Positions 7,533 through 16,520 are shown, counted from the first letter of the stretch. The stretch is 16,904 nucleotides of DNA from Deltaproteobacteria bacterium (GCA_019308985.1 JAFDHB010000071.1:1-16904), one strand, 5' to 3'. Translations and numbers: made by a program. Notes: generated by a model not told the origin, from the letters alone.

Positions 7533-8525
7533 ATGAAATTAGAGCGTCATGAAAGCAATCCCATACTAAGGGTTAGAGGGGGTGAGGAGTTTGATTCGGG
7601 GGCGGTCTTCAATTGCGGGGCCGCGCTTGCCACGGATGGAAAGGCCTACTTACTCTACAGGGCTGTGTCAAAGGGTTATACAAGGAGCAGGACCGGGAGG
7701 GGATATGACAATTATGTGTCAAGCATAGGCCTGGCCGGTAGCGAAGATGGGATTCATTTTGAACGCTTGAGAGGGCCGGTGATAGGGCCTTCTGAAGAAT
7801 ATGACCGCTTCGGCTGCGAAGATCCCAGGATCACGGGTATTAAGCTTCATGATGGGAACCTGCTGTACTTGATCACCTATACGGCCCTGAGCGCCCCTGC
7901 ATTTTCAGGGCATGGAAACAGGGTCGCTCTGGCATCTACGAAGGACTTCAATAGCTTTGTGAAGCACGGCGTGATAATCCCGGGAATCGAGAGCAAGGAT
8001 GCGGTGATTTTTCCCGAGCTGATCCAGGGAAAGATCACCCTGCTCCACAGGGTCTTGCCCGAGATCCAGATAGTCCACATAGACCACTGGAATGGATTGA
8101 TAAGCCCTGCCAGGGAGTTCTGGAGAGAATACAATGATTCCATCGATAATTTTACGATCATGAAGCCGGAGTTTCCCTGGGAGGCGGAAAAGATAGGCCC
8201 GGGCCCACCCCCCCTCAAGACCGAAGCGGGTTGGCTCCAGCTCTACCACGGGGTGGACAGCTCGCACGTCTACAGGGTCGGTGCCGCCCTGCTGGACAAG
8301 AATGACCCTTCAAAGGTTGTTGCCAGGCTTCCGGATCCCCTATTGGAGCCGGAGGCGGATTACGAGCGGTTTGGGGACGTGAACAATGTGGTCTTTCCTT
8401 GCGGCCTGACAGTCAGGGACGGCGTTGTCCACGTGTACTACGGTGCGGCTGACAAATGCTGCTGTCTGGCCACTGCCGGCCTTGATGAGCTCCTTGATCA
8501 TCTCCTTTCATGCGGAAAGGGGTAG
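7533..8525 (+). CDS. GH130-family glycoside phosphorylase/hydrolase (probable beta-mannoside phosphorylase)
   Basis: The 330-residue protein has the hallmarks of the five-bladed beta-propeller family GH130 (formerly DUF377). From the ATG these are NPIL near the N-terminus, FNCGAAL (26-32), LYRAVSKG (41-48) and RFGCEDPRIT (92-101, with the conserved EDPR segment near the catalytic Asp). Further on come KDAVIFPE, LYHGVD, RFGDVNNVVFPCG and VYYGAAD near the C-terminus. Characterised members phosphorolyse or hydrolyse beta-1,4- or beta-1,2-linked mannosides, so mannose-1-phosphate is a plausible product. No signal peptide is present, so it acts in the cytosol. I reject an in-frame TTG at 7497 because it lies in the terminator T-run. 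The ATG at 7533 has only a weak upstream GGGTGG. It stands alone, with no other glycan gene nearby, so the substrate cannot be inferred from context. Confidence 0.87.
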   Translation: MKLERHESNPILRVRGGEEFDSGAVFNCGAALATDGKAYLLYRAVSKGYTRSRTGRGYDNYVSSIGLAGSEDGIHFERLRGPVIGPSEEYDRFGCEDPRITGIKLHDGNLLYLITYTALSAPAFSGHGNRVALASTKDFNSFVKHGVIIPGIESKDAVIFPELIQGKITLLHRVLPEIQIVHIDHWNGLISPAREFWREYNDSIDNFTIMKPEFPWEAEKIGPGPPPLKTEAGWLQLYHGVDSSHVYRVGAALLDKNDPSKVVARLPDPLLEPEADYERFGDVNNVVFPCGLTVRDGVVHVYYGAADKCCCLATAGLDELLDHLLSCGKG

Positions 8526-8549
8526 GGGGAGATTTGTTTCAACCACTCC

Positions 8550-8577
8550 TTGACATGGGATCAATGGTAGTTATAAT
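8550..8577 (+). promoter_or_regulatory. Perfect-consensus sigma-70 promoter before DUF6178
   Basis: TTGACA (8550-8555) and TATAAT (8572-8577) both match the consensus exactly, with a 16-nt spacer. A start near 8584 would give a leader of about 325 nt. Such a strong unregulated promoter is unusual, which makes the overlapping dyad meaningful. Confidence 0.8.
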
Positions 8578-8584
8578 AAACTAC
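8567..8584. promoter_or_regulatory. Operator-like dyad over the -10 box
   Basis: GTAGTT (8567-8572) and AACTAC (8579-8584) form a perfect 6-bp inverted repeat around ATAATA, covering the -10 box and the predicted start point. A repressor bound here would block polymerase. A dyad this short could also arise by chance in AT-rich DNA. Confidence 0.45.
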
Positions 8585-8712
8585 TAAGTAGAAGCAATCA
8601 TTGAAATTTTCCATTTTGACCTTACTCCTGGACTCCTGAGAGAGGATCAACTGAGGACACCTTGGGGTTTGAGAGAGTAAATCAAGGATCAGGGAGATTT
8701 CAATCGGCTTGC

Positions 8713-8913
8713 ATGAATTGGTCACGTTCATGCCGCAGGTACGCCCCGAGTTTCGCATGTTTCCACGTCTTAGCTCACATCCGCGAACACCTGCTACTCG
8801 CAGCTTCAAATCCAGGAGCAAAGCTTCACAAGGAAGGCCTCTCTCCTCGCTCCAATGGAGAGATCTCAAGGAGAAGAGAAGGAATCCAGGAACGGGTCTC
8901 AGAGGTGAAATGA
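8713..8913 (+). CDS. Possible small leader ORF overlapping the DUF6178 start
   Basis: An ATG at 8713 opens a 66-residue frame that stops at 8911-8913. Its TGA overlaps the ATG of the next gene (ATGA), the pattern of translationally coupled genes. The peptide is basic and ends RREGIQERVSEVK. I recognise no domain. The nearest purine-rich ribosome-binding sequence (GGGAG, 8693-8697) is about 15 nt from the ATG, too far to be convincing. It may equally be untranslated leader. Confidence 0.22.
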   Translation: MNWSRSCRRYAPSFACFHVLAHIREHLLLAASNPGAKLHKEGLSPRSNGEISRRREGIQERVSEVK

Positions 8914-10658
8914 CAGGATCAGCTATCAACCAAGGCTACGAAGAATGCAGCCCTTCTCCGGTGTGCCGAGAAAGGCCTTTACAGGACATGGTTCCCTTGT
9001 TGAGGGACCTCTCCAGCCTTTCAGGGAGCCAGATCTTGAATCGTATCCTGGAGATGGAGGACCCCCGGGAGTTTATCAGGAAGATGTCCTTTGTGGACTT
9101 TTTCTGGCTTATCAAGAAGGTTGGAGAAGAAGACTGCCTTCCTATCCTCAGGATGGCCAGCACAGAGCAATGGCAATACCTCTTGGATGTTGAGATATGG
9201 AGCAAAGACCGGTTGGACATGGCCCGTACCGGAGTGTGGCTCAAGAGGCTGGTAGAGGCGGACTGCCCCAGGCTGGCGAAATGGTTGTTGGGTGAAGGTG
9301 AGATGCTGGCATCCTATCAGTTTTTCAGGACCATCGAGGTGGTAATACTGGACGACAAGGATAAGGCCTATGACTTGCCGGAGGGGTTTTTTTCGTTGGA
9401 CGGGGTATTCTATGTCAGGGCACGGGACAAAGAATATGCGGAGGCCATGGAAACCCTTTTCAAGGTCATGGCAAGGGAAGACTTCGACCGATACCAATCC
9501 ATGCTGTTGAACCTGGCAGGAGTTCTTCCTGCTGAAGTGGAAGAAGAGATGTTCCGCCTGAGAAATGTACGCTTGGCCGAATATGGATTTCTCCCCCCTG
9601 ATGAGGCCTACTCCATCTATGTACCCCTTCAGCCCGAAAGTCTCCGCTCTCCTCTCGGGAGGAAAAATTATCAAGACAGCCTCCCGGAAGGTGTTTATGA
9701 GGGCCTTGTTCCCCTCTCTCCACTGAGCCACGTCGGTGAGGAGAACCTCATGACGGCCCTGGCAAAGAGGACCGCAGATCCTCTCTTCATGGACAGGATC
9801 AGGGTGGAGTTCGCCGGGTTGTGCAATTGGATCCTTTCAGCAGACGGTCTTTTCCAGAGGGACCTGGATGGCCTGGTTGATACGTGCAGGAAGGCCGCGA
9901 GCTATCTGAGCCTCGGACTGGAGCGGGTAAGCGGGAGTGATCTTTCCCAGGCGGAACTGGTTCTGAGAAACAACCCCCTGGTTGATGTCTTTAGGGTCGG
10001 TTATGGGATGGCCCTGAAGTTGAAGTGGGAGGCCGAGAGATGGATCAAGGACGCCTGGTTTGCAAAGAATGGATATGACCTATCGCTCTGGGGGGAGCAG
10101 CGGGGTGAAGTACTTGATGGTCTCCTCCAAAAGAACCCGAGGTTTTACGTAGGAGGAGGCGGGAATAGGGACTACAAATATTTCGAGCGCCTGTCCGAGA
10201 TCGGGCAGTGCCTCAAGGTCTTGCGCCACATGATGGTGGTGGATGGACTACTGGAAAAGTTGACGGGTTTGTATCCAGTGGACGAAGAATATATGCAAGA
10301 GGAGGGAGTATCTTTCAAGGCGATGCTTTTCAATTTCTGGGCACGGGACCTGCTGAAGATGCCTCCCGGTTTTTCCAGGATCGCCCCGGAAGATGCCAGG
10401 AAATTCTTTGAAATAATAAGGTCTGGGACCAGGCTCCCCCCCTACCTCATGCCTGGTTCTCAGGAGAGGTTTGTTGATTTTTTTGCAGGATACGCCTCTG
10501 ATTCTCACCCGGAGTCCTTGTCCGGCCTCAGGGATGCCCTCTCAGAGATTTGGCAGGAATTCCGGGAAGAATATGAGTGGGTGCCAGCCGATGAACTGGA
10601 GGCGAGGTATTCAAGGTTCATATTGGTTGGGCCCACGACTCATCCTGATCAATCCTGA
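8910..10658 (+). CDS. DUF6178 family protein, function unknown
   Basis: The 582-residue soluble protein resembles the DUF6178 family, which I know mainly from Desulfobacterota-type genomes. Supporting features are the N-terminal FIRKMSFVDFFWLIKKVGEE segment, the LLDVEIWSKDRLD stretch, and FSLDGVFYVRARDKEY. Further on comes the FRLRNVRLAEYGFLPPDEA segment before a helical C-terminal half. No catalytic motif, signal peptide or membrane helix is visible. I chose the ATG at 8910 because AGAGGTG lies just upstream (8901-8907) and family-like sequence begins soon after. Frame-open sequence back to 8709 looks non-coding. The TGA stop is contributed by the first bases of a dispersed repeat, so the natural C-terminus may have been altered. 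The family assignment is from memory of sequence style and should be checked against profiles. Confidence 0.7.
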   Translation: MTGSAINQGYEECSPSPVCRERPLQDMVPLLRDLSSLSGSQILNRILEMEDPREFIRKMSFVDFFWLIKKVGEEDCLPILRMASTEQWQYLLDVEIWSKDRLDMARTGVWLKRLVEADCPRLAKWLLGEGEMLASYQFFRTIEVVILDDKDKAYDLPEGFFSLDGVFYVRARDKEYAEAMETLFKVMAREDFDRYQSMLLNLAGVLPAEVEEEMFRLRNVRLAEYGFLPPDEAYSIYVPLQPESLRSPLGRKNYQDSLPEGVYEGLVPLSPLSHVGEENLMTALAKRTADPLFMDRIRVEFAGLCNWILSADGLFQRDLDGLVDTCRKAASYLSLGLERVSGSDLSQAELVLRNNPLVDVFRVGYGMALKLKWEAERWIKDAWFAKNGYDLSLWGEQRGEVLDGLLQKNPRFYVGGGGNRDYKYFERLSEIGQCLKVLRHMMVVDGLLEKLTGLYPVDEEYMQEEGVSFKAMLFNFWARDLLKMPPGFSRIAPEDARKFFEIIRSGTRLPPYLMPGSQERFVDFFAGYASDSHPESLSGLRDALSEIWQEFREEYEWVPADELEARYSRFILVGPTTHPDQS

Positions 10659-10866
10659 TGGCTTCGTAAAAAGTCACAGTTGGGATGGCAGAGTAAAAAA
10701 TCAAGGATTCGGCTTTTCCGTCATTTCCGCCCCGCATCTGAAGTGCCGGATAAACTCCACCCGGAATCCAGTAAGTTCAAAGGCTTCTGGATGCCCCCGG
10801 AGCGGAGTCCGGGGCAGGCTTATCAAGTCCGACATGACGGTTTTGGGACTTTTTGCGAGTTCGTCA
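10656..10866. repeat. MITE-like intergenic repeat with imperfect terminal inverted repeats
   Basis: The left end TGATGGCTTCGTAAAAAGTC (10656-10675) matches the inverted right end GACTTTTTGCGAGTTCGTCA (10847-10866) at 15 of 20 positions. The roughly 211-bp interior includes a strong hairpin (CCCCGGA-GCGGAG-TCCGGGG near 10793-10815) and 'CCGGAATCCAG...CTGGATGCC' blocks. Elements with this end sequence are common as dispersed intergenic repeats in Desulfobacterota-type genomes. There is no transposase, so any mobility would need one in trans. Divergence of the ends suggests an old copy. It may also terminate transcription of the DUF6178 gene. Confidence 0.65.
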
Positions 10867-10894
10867 ATACTGGTGAAAAAAAACGCTGCCCGCC

Positions 10895-10922
10895 TTGAAA
10901 ATTCCAAAAGAGTGTTTATATT
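10895..10922 (+). promoter_or_regulatory. Candidate promoter of groESL
   Basis: TTGAAA (10895-10900) and TATATT (10917-10922) are 16 nt apart. With the preceding C the -35 reads CTTGAAA, the heat-shock sigma-32 form, but the CCCCAT-type -10 is missing, so a housekeeping or mixed promoter is likelier. I found no CIRCE (HrcA) operator in 10867-11055. The leader would be about 127 nt and very AT-rich. Confidence 0.45.
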
Positions 10923-11037
10923 TTTAAGGCCTAAAATTAAACAATAAAATCAAGTAGTTATGCTTTTATGTCTGTTTGCTCTCGCCTATTTAACCCCTGA
11001 TTAACAGCGCAGAGGAAAAAATTTTTAATTTTTTCTG

Positions 11038-11054
11038 AAAGGAGGTTTTAGGAG
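11038..11054 (+). promoter_or_regulatory. Double Shine-Dalgarno sequence before groES
   Basis: A full AAAGGAGG lies at 11038-11045 and a second GGAG at 11051-11054. The first is about 10 nt from the ATG at 11056; the second is only 1 nt away and probably not used. The strong first site fits high expression of the chaperonin. Confidence 0.6.
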
Positions 11055-11055
11055 T

Positions 11056-11346
11056 ATGAAGATAAGGCCTTTAAATGACAGGGTGCTGGTGGTCAGGACA
11101 AGCGAAGAGGAGAAGACCGCTGGAGGTATAATCATTCCTGACACAGCCAAAGAAAAGCCCCAGGAGGGGAAGGTGGTGGCGGTAGGACCCGGCAAGATTG
11201 ATGGCAATGGGAAGCGCATCCCCCTGGAGGTGAAGAAGAATGACCGAGTGCTTTTCAGCAAGTATGCCGGAACGGATATCAAGATCGACGGGGTCGAGCA
11301 CCTTATTATGAGAGAGGACGATATCCTCGGCATAATAGAGAAGTAA
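11056..11346 (+). CDS. groES: Co-chaperonin GroES (Hsp10)
   Basis: The 96-residue protein is full length for the family. It forms the heptameric lid that caps GroEL and helps enclose unfolded substrates in the cytosol. It opens [12 protein letters not shown], followed by the flexible mobile loop [20 protein letters not shown] (17-36), whose hydrophobic GGIII binds GroEL. It then continues GKVVAVGPG, the roof-loop area, [17 protein letters not shown] and the DDILGIIE C-terminus. A strong Shine-Dalgarno lies upstream, and groEL follows after 18 nt, so the two are co-transcribed. Confidence 0.98.
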   Translation: MKIRPLNDRVLVVRTSEEEKTAGGIIIPDTAKEKPQEGKVVAVGPGKIDGNGKRIPLEVKKNDRVLFSKYAGTDIKIDGVEHLIMREDDILGIIEK

Positions 11347-12987
<1,641 letters not shown>

Positions 12988-13005
12988 CATATGCGCAAAG
13001 ACTGA

Positions 13006-13031
13006 GCGGCGGGCCTAACGTTGCCCGCCGC
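13006..13031 (+). terminator. GC-rich hairpin after groEL, without U-tract
   Basis: GCGGCGGGC (13006-13014) pairs perfectly with GCCCGCCGC (13023-13031) around an 8-nt loop, 18 nt after the groEL stop. The stem is very stable but no T-run follows, so it may act with a factor, protect the mRNA 3' end, or only slow polymerase. Confidence 0.5.
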
Positions 13032-13034
13032 CGA

Positions 13035-13063
13035 TTGACTATTCGGCCTCGCTAGGTTATCCT
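13035..13063 (+). promoter_or_regulatory. Candidate promoter of the inositol operon
   Basis: TTGACT (13035-13040) and TATCCT (13058-13063) are 17 nt apart, just past the groEL hairpin. The resulting leader would be about 260 nt. A weaker sigma-54-like alternative, TTGGTTGTGCGATAGCT (13264-13280), keeps GG-N10-GC but matches the consensus poorly between them. It would give a leader of about 40 nt. Confidence 0.35.
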
Positions 13064-13151
13064 GAAATTCTATACCGGGATAAATGGGCTGCTCGACCGA
13101 GCCGCAATTCTCAAGGATGAAGACAGGCCTCGGCCCAATAGAACTTCGAGA

Positions 13152-13171
13152 CCCCGCAACGTGCCGCGGGG
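13152..13171. repeat. REP-like GC hairpin
   Basis: CCCCGC (13152-13157) and GCGGGG (13166-13171) pair around AACGTGCC. The following GGGAGCTTCATT also occurs at 215-226, beside the kinase stop. This resembles short palindromic repeats of the CCCCGC...GCGGGG type seen between genes in related genomes, but only one full copy is present here. Confidence 0.3.
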
Positions 13172-13329
13172 AGCTTCATTAACCTAATCTCTTCCAGGTG
13201 ATCCAGAAAATTCGATTGCATGGGCAGTCAGAGGTGCTTGCCTGGCCAATCGGAGGGTGTTTTTTGGTTGTGCGATAGCTATTCAACGCAGTTTTGCAAG
13301 GATATGAACTGAAAGGAGGATTGGAAATC

Positions 13330-14493
13330 ATGGGAAAGATCAAGATAGCGATAGTAGGGTTAGGTAACTGTGCCAGTTCGTTGATCCAGGGGACTCATTA
13401 TTACAAGGGCAAGAGGCCGGAGGATGCAATCGGCCTCTTGCACTGGCAGATAGGCGGGTACAGCCCTGGTGACATAGAGGTGGTTGCAGCCTTTGACATT
13501 GACAGGCGCAAGGTGGGGAAGGATGTGAGTGAGGCCATCTTTGCCCCGCCCAACTGTACCTCGGTCTTCTGTCCTGATATACCAAACTCGGGAGTCGTCG
13601 TCCAAATGGGCAGGATACTGGACGGGGTCTCGGAACACATGAAGGATTGGGACGAAAAATATACCTTCCTTCCTGCTGATGAACCTGAACCGGACAGGAG
13701 GCGGTTCGTCAAGTTACTCAAGGATTCGGGAGCAGAAATTCTCCTGAATTACCTCCCCGTGGGCTCAGAGGAGGCGACCCAGTTCTATGCAGACTGTGCC
13801 CTGGAAGCGGGAGTGGCTTTCATAAACAACATACCCGTGTTTATTGCCAGTAGCCCGGTCTGGGCAAGGAGGTTCAAGGAGAAGAATATCCCGCTCATAG
13901 GAGACGATATCAAATCCCAACTTGGCGCGACCATCACTCACCGCGTATTGACGGACCTGTTCAAGAAGAGGGGGGTCAAACTTGACAGGACATACCAGCT
14001 CAATACGGGCGGGAATACGGATTTTTTGAACATGCTAAACAGGCACAGGCTGAAATCCAAGAAGAAGTCAAAAACCGAGGCAGTCCAGTCTGTAACCGCA
14101 ACGCGGCTGGACAACGAGAACATACATATCGGCCCCAGTGACTACGTGCCCTGGCAGAAGGACAACAAGGTCTGCTTCCTGAGAATGGAAGGGAGGCTCT
14201 TTGGGGATGTTCCCATGAATCTGGAGATGAGGCTCTCGGTTGAAGATTCTCCCAATTCAGCAGGGGTGGCCATTGACTCGATTCGGTGTGCCAAACTTGC
14301 GCTGGACAGGGGGATAGGAGGAATCCTGGAAGGGCCGGCCGCCTATTTCTGCAAACACCCGCCGCGTCAATATCCGGATGACGTGGCGTTCGCGATGACA
14401 AAAGAATTTATTTCCGGTGTCAAAGAGAAATCACATGAAGTGCCTGATTATCGCAGCAGGAAGGGGAAGCAGGTTACAGCAGAAATACTGTAG
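13330..14493 (+). CDS. ino1: Inositol-3-phosphate (1L-myo-inositol-1-phosphate) synthase
   Basis: The 387-residue enzyme converts glucose-6-phosphate to myo-inositol phosphate with bound NAD, the first committed step to inositol compounds. The Rossmann-type motif [10 protein letters not shown] sits at the N-terminus (GLGNCASS, residues 10-17). The catalytic signature [15 protein letters not shown] is at 191-205 and the [11 protein letters not shown] segment at 225-235. The length fits the short bacterial/archaeal type, as in mycobacteria, rather than the longer eukaryotic one. I chose the ATG at 13330 because AAAGGAGG (13312-13319) precedes it. An in-frame TTG at 13294 has no ribosome-binding site. 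Its 3' end overlaps the next gene by 59 nt, tying its expression to the cytidylyltransferase. The gene symbol is the common one for this family. Confidence 0.95.
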   Translation: MGKIKIAIVGLGNCASSLIQGTHYYKGKRPEDAIGLLHWQIGGYSPGDIEVVAAFDIDRRKVGKDVSEAIFAPPNCTSVFCPDIPNSGVVVQMGRILDGVSEHMKDWDEKYTFLPADEPEPDRRRFVKLLKDSGAEILLNYLPVGSEEATQFYADCALEAGVAFINNIPVFIASSPVWARRFKEKNIPLIGDDIKSQLGATITHRVLTDLFKKRGVKLDRTYQLNTGGNTDFLNMLNRHRLKSKKKSKTEAVQSVTATRLDNENIHIGPSDYVPWQKDNKVCFLRMEGRLFGDVPMNLEMRLSVEDSPNSAGVAIDSIRCAKLALDRGIGGILEGPAAYFCKHPPRQYPDDVAFAMTKEFISGVKEKSHEVPDYRSRKGKQVTAEIL

Positions 14494-15754
14494 CAAGCCC
14501 CTCGTGCCCCTCCTTGGCGTCCCGATTATCGAAAGGGTTATCAGGAATACTGCGAGCGCCGGAATAGATGATTTCTATGTCGTAACAGGATACAGGGGAA
14601 AGGAAGTTCGCAGTTACCTGGATGAACTCAAGAAGAGATGCAATATAGAGATAACCCATGTAGTAAATGATGATTGGGAAAAGGGGAATGGTATTTCTGT
14701 CCTCAAGGCCCAGGACAAACTGAAGGAGAATTTTCTCCTCATTATGGGAGATCATCTGGTCGACCCCGGGATAATAAGGAAGATGGTCGACCAGAGACTC
14801 CCCAATGGTGAGATAGTCCTGGCGGTCGAGCGGAATACCAATAATCCCCTGGTCAACCTGAATGATGTCACCAAGGTATGGATCAACAACGGTAAGCTTG
14901 GTGACATAGGCAAGGATCTGACGAGGTTCAACGGCTTTGATACCGGGGTATTCCTGTGTTCGCCCGTCATATTTGAAGGGATCAATGAAAGTATTTCCAG
15001 GCATGAGGACAGTTCGCTTTCAGGCGGTGTCAAGTGCCTGACGGAGAAGGGCAAGGTAAGGGTCTGGAATACGGAGGGAAGATTCTGGATTGACATAGAT
15101 GATCCAGAGGCACTGAAGAAAGCCGAAGAGGCACTGCTTCACAGGCTTCGAGGCAAGAACAGGGACGGGCCTGTGTCCAGATACTTGAACCGCCCTATTT
15201 CCATCAGGTTATCAAGGCGTCTTGCCGGACTTCCTTTGACTCCCAACCATATATCCCTCATCTCCTTTCTCCTTTCCATGGTGGGGGCCGGACTTTTTTT
15301 CATGGGAGGCTACCTGTGTCTCCTGGCAGGAGGTATTGTGGCACAAGTAGCGTCTATAGTTGATGGTTGTGACGGCGAAATTGCCCGCCTCAAGTACCAG
15401 GAGAGCGCCTATGGGGGATGGCTGGATGCGGTGTTGGATCGCTATGCCGATGCCTTTTTGCTGTTCGGGCTCACTTCCCATGCCTTCTTGATTCACCAGG
15501 GCCTTACCAGCATGTTTGTCGGGTTTATGGCTATCATCGGGTCCTTCATGGTGAGCTATACCGCTGACAAATATGACAGGGTAATGGAAAAGCGAATCGG
15601 GAAAAGTCGCTTCAGGATCGGTAGAGACGTGAGGATATTCCTGATATTTCTTGGGGCGACCCTGAATGCTGCATTCTGGACCCTTTGTCTCCTGGCCGCT
15701 GTGATGAACGGAGAAGTGATAAGGAGGCTTGTAGTCTGCAGGCAAGATGAATAA
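14435..15754 (+). CDS. Bifunctional inositol-1-phosphate cytidylyltransferase / di-myo-inositol-phosphate-phosphate synthase
   Basis: The 439-residue fusion has a cytosolic nucleotidyltransferase half (about 1-235) and a membrane CDP-alcohol phosphotransferase half (about 250-439). In the first, AAGRGSRL (7-14), KP (21-22) and metal-binding Asp in IMGDH (D106) mark CTP binding. In the second, DGCDGEIAR (310-318) through GGWLDAVLD is a complete D-x2-DG-x2-AR-x8-G-x3-D-x3-D signature, flanked by several hydrophobic helices. Known fusions of this layout make CDP-inositol and then join it to inositol-1-phosphate, giving phosphorylated di-myo-inositol phosphate. The ATG at 14435 lies inside the upstream synthase gene; an in-frame GTG at 14417 is a weaker alternative. 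The final bases overlap the HD gene. An inositol-lipid product is an alternative, but the pairing with inositol synthase favours DIP. Confidence 0.9.
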   Translation: MKCLIIAAGRGSRLQQKYCSKPLVPLLGVPIIERVIRNTASAGIDDFYVVTGYRGKEVRSYLDELKKRCNIEITHVVNDDWEKGNGISVLKAQDKLKENFLLIMGDHLVDPGIIRKMVDQRLPNGEIVLAVERNTNNPLVNLNDVTKVWINNGKLGDIGKDLTRFNGFDTGVFLCSPVIFEGINESISRHEDSSLSGGVKCLTEKGKVRVWNTEGRFWIDIDDPEALKKAEEALLHRLRGKNRDGPVSRYLNRPISIRLSRRLAGLPLTPNHISLISFLLSMVGAGLFFMGGYLCLLAGGIVAQVASIVDGCDGEIARLKYQESAYGGWLDAVLDRYADAFLLFGLTSHAFLIHQGLTSMFVGFMAIIGSFMVSYTADKYDRVMEKRIGKSRFRIGRDVRIFLIFLGATLNAAFWTLCLLAAVMNGEVIRRLVVCRQDE

Positions 15755-16319
15755 CCTTTCTCGGCTGAAAAAGGAAATAGAGGAGACCATCGCGAATTCC
15801 AAGGTCCCGGAAGACCCTGATCACGCCCGAAACACCCTTGATTGGGTGTTGAAGCTGAAACCCGACGCGGACGAAACCCTTCAAATAGCCGCTCTCGGCC
15901 ATGATATCGAGCGCGCCATAAGAGACTCCAATTTCAGGCGTCAAGCCCATCATTCTTACGATGCCTTCAAGGAGGCCCACGCGGAAAAGAGTGCGGCAAT
16001 CCTTAGGGATATGATCCTAAGGTATAACCTGCCTCATGGCTTTGCAGAAGAGGTCTACCGGCTTGTCGCAAGACACGAGAGGGGCGGCTGCCCGCGTTCC
16101 GACATCCTGAAGGACGCGGACAGCCTTTCTTTTTTTGAGGTGAACCTTCCGGCCTATTTTGAGAGGGAAGGCTGGGAAGGGTCGGAAGAGAGATGCAGGT
16201 GGGGTTATGAAAGATTGTCTCCTACGAGGAGGCGGATCCTTGAAACCTTTGACTATGAAAATCCCAGCGTTACCCGACTCGTAAGAAAGATCCTCAGAGA
16301 GAAGGGCCATTCTCTATAG
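15747..16319 (+). CDS. HD-domain hydrolase, candidate phosphatase of the inositol operon
   Basis: The 190-residue protein carries an HD-type metal site: H26 (DPDHARN), H52-D53 (GHDIER), H78 (AHAEKSA), H110 (ARHERGG) and D123 (KDADSLSFF). HD proteins are metal-dependent phosphohydrolases acting on nucleotides, signalling molecules or other phosphoesters. There is no membrane segment. It overlaps the fused cytidylyltransferase/synthase by 8 nt (ATGAATAA), so it is almost certainly translated with it. DIP synthesis needs removal of one phosphate after the synthase step, and no classical inositol monophosphatase lies in the window, so this protein is a candidate. That function is inference only. 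A short hairpin (16298-16315) spans the last codons but lacks a T-run. Confidence 0.85.
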   Translation: MNNLSRLKKEIEETIANSKVPEDPDHARNTLDWVLKLKPDADETLQIAALGHDIERAIRDSNFRRQAHHSYDAFKEAHAEKSAAILRDMILRYNLPHGFAEEVYRLVARHERGGCPRSDILKDADSLSFFEVNLPAYFEREGWEGSEERCRWGYERLSPTRRRILETFDYENPSVTRLVRKILREKGHSL

Positions 16320-16403
16320 CTGGACACCAGGGCGGTATTGCGGTCTTTGGCCATCTCGGTGCGCGAGAAAGCCGGAATATGAAAGATTTTCTCGAGTTCC
16401 TGA

Positions 16404-16433
16404 TTGATAACGGGATGCGAAAGGTGTTAATAT
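16404..16433 (+). promoter_or_regulatory. Candidate promoter before the chloride channel gene
   Basis: TTGATA (16404-16409) and TAATAT (16428-16433) are 18 nt apart. They lie about 90 nt before the GTG start at 16521. Both boxes are imperfect, so this is tentative. Confidence 0.3.
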
Positions 16434-16520
16434 CCCACTTTCAATTCTGGCAGGGAATCTTGGAGGCGAGGGTGAGGAGGTCCTCCGGTCGGCGAGGAGA
16501 GGGGAGAGGTCAAAGGGAAA

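Larger units (their letters stand above)
8526..8909. other. Long promoter and leader region before the DUF6178 gene
   Basis: These 384 nt contain a consensus promoter (8550-8577) with an overlapping dyad, then about 325 nt of possible leader before the ATG at 8910. The frame of the downstream gene is open back to 8709, but that stretch is basic, low in hydrophobics and unlike the family. A different-frame small ORF (8713-8913) ends with an ATGA overlap on the next gene and is listed separately. Confidence 0.45.
12988..13329. other. Intergenic region between groEL and the inositol operon
   Basis: These 342 nt hold a strong hairpin after groEL (13006-13031), a moderate promoter candidate (13035-13063), a second hairpin (13152-13171), a weak GG-N10-GC match (13266-13279), and a Shine-Dalgarno before the next ATG (AAAGGAGG, 13312-13319). 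No coding sequence is evident. Confidence 0.45.

Noticed and set aside
8709..8909. 67-residue N-terminal extension of DUF6178
   Set aside because: The extension is Arg/Ser/Pro-rich with no family similarity, and a Shine-Dalgarno sits directly before the ATG at 8910.
9021..9731. Antisense open frame (236 codons) across DUF6178
   Set aside because: A shadow of the real gene; composition is low-complexity and no start signal is present.
10867..11055. CIRCE heat-shock operator upstream of groES
   Set aside because: I looked for TTAGCACTC-N9-GAGTGCTAA and found only an isolated GAGTG without its partner arm.
13294..13329. Upstream TTG start for inositol-phosphate synthase
   Set aside because: The Shine-Dalgarno AAAGGAGG lies inside this extension and serves the ATG at 13330, which begins right at the NAD-binding motif.
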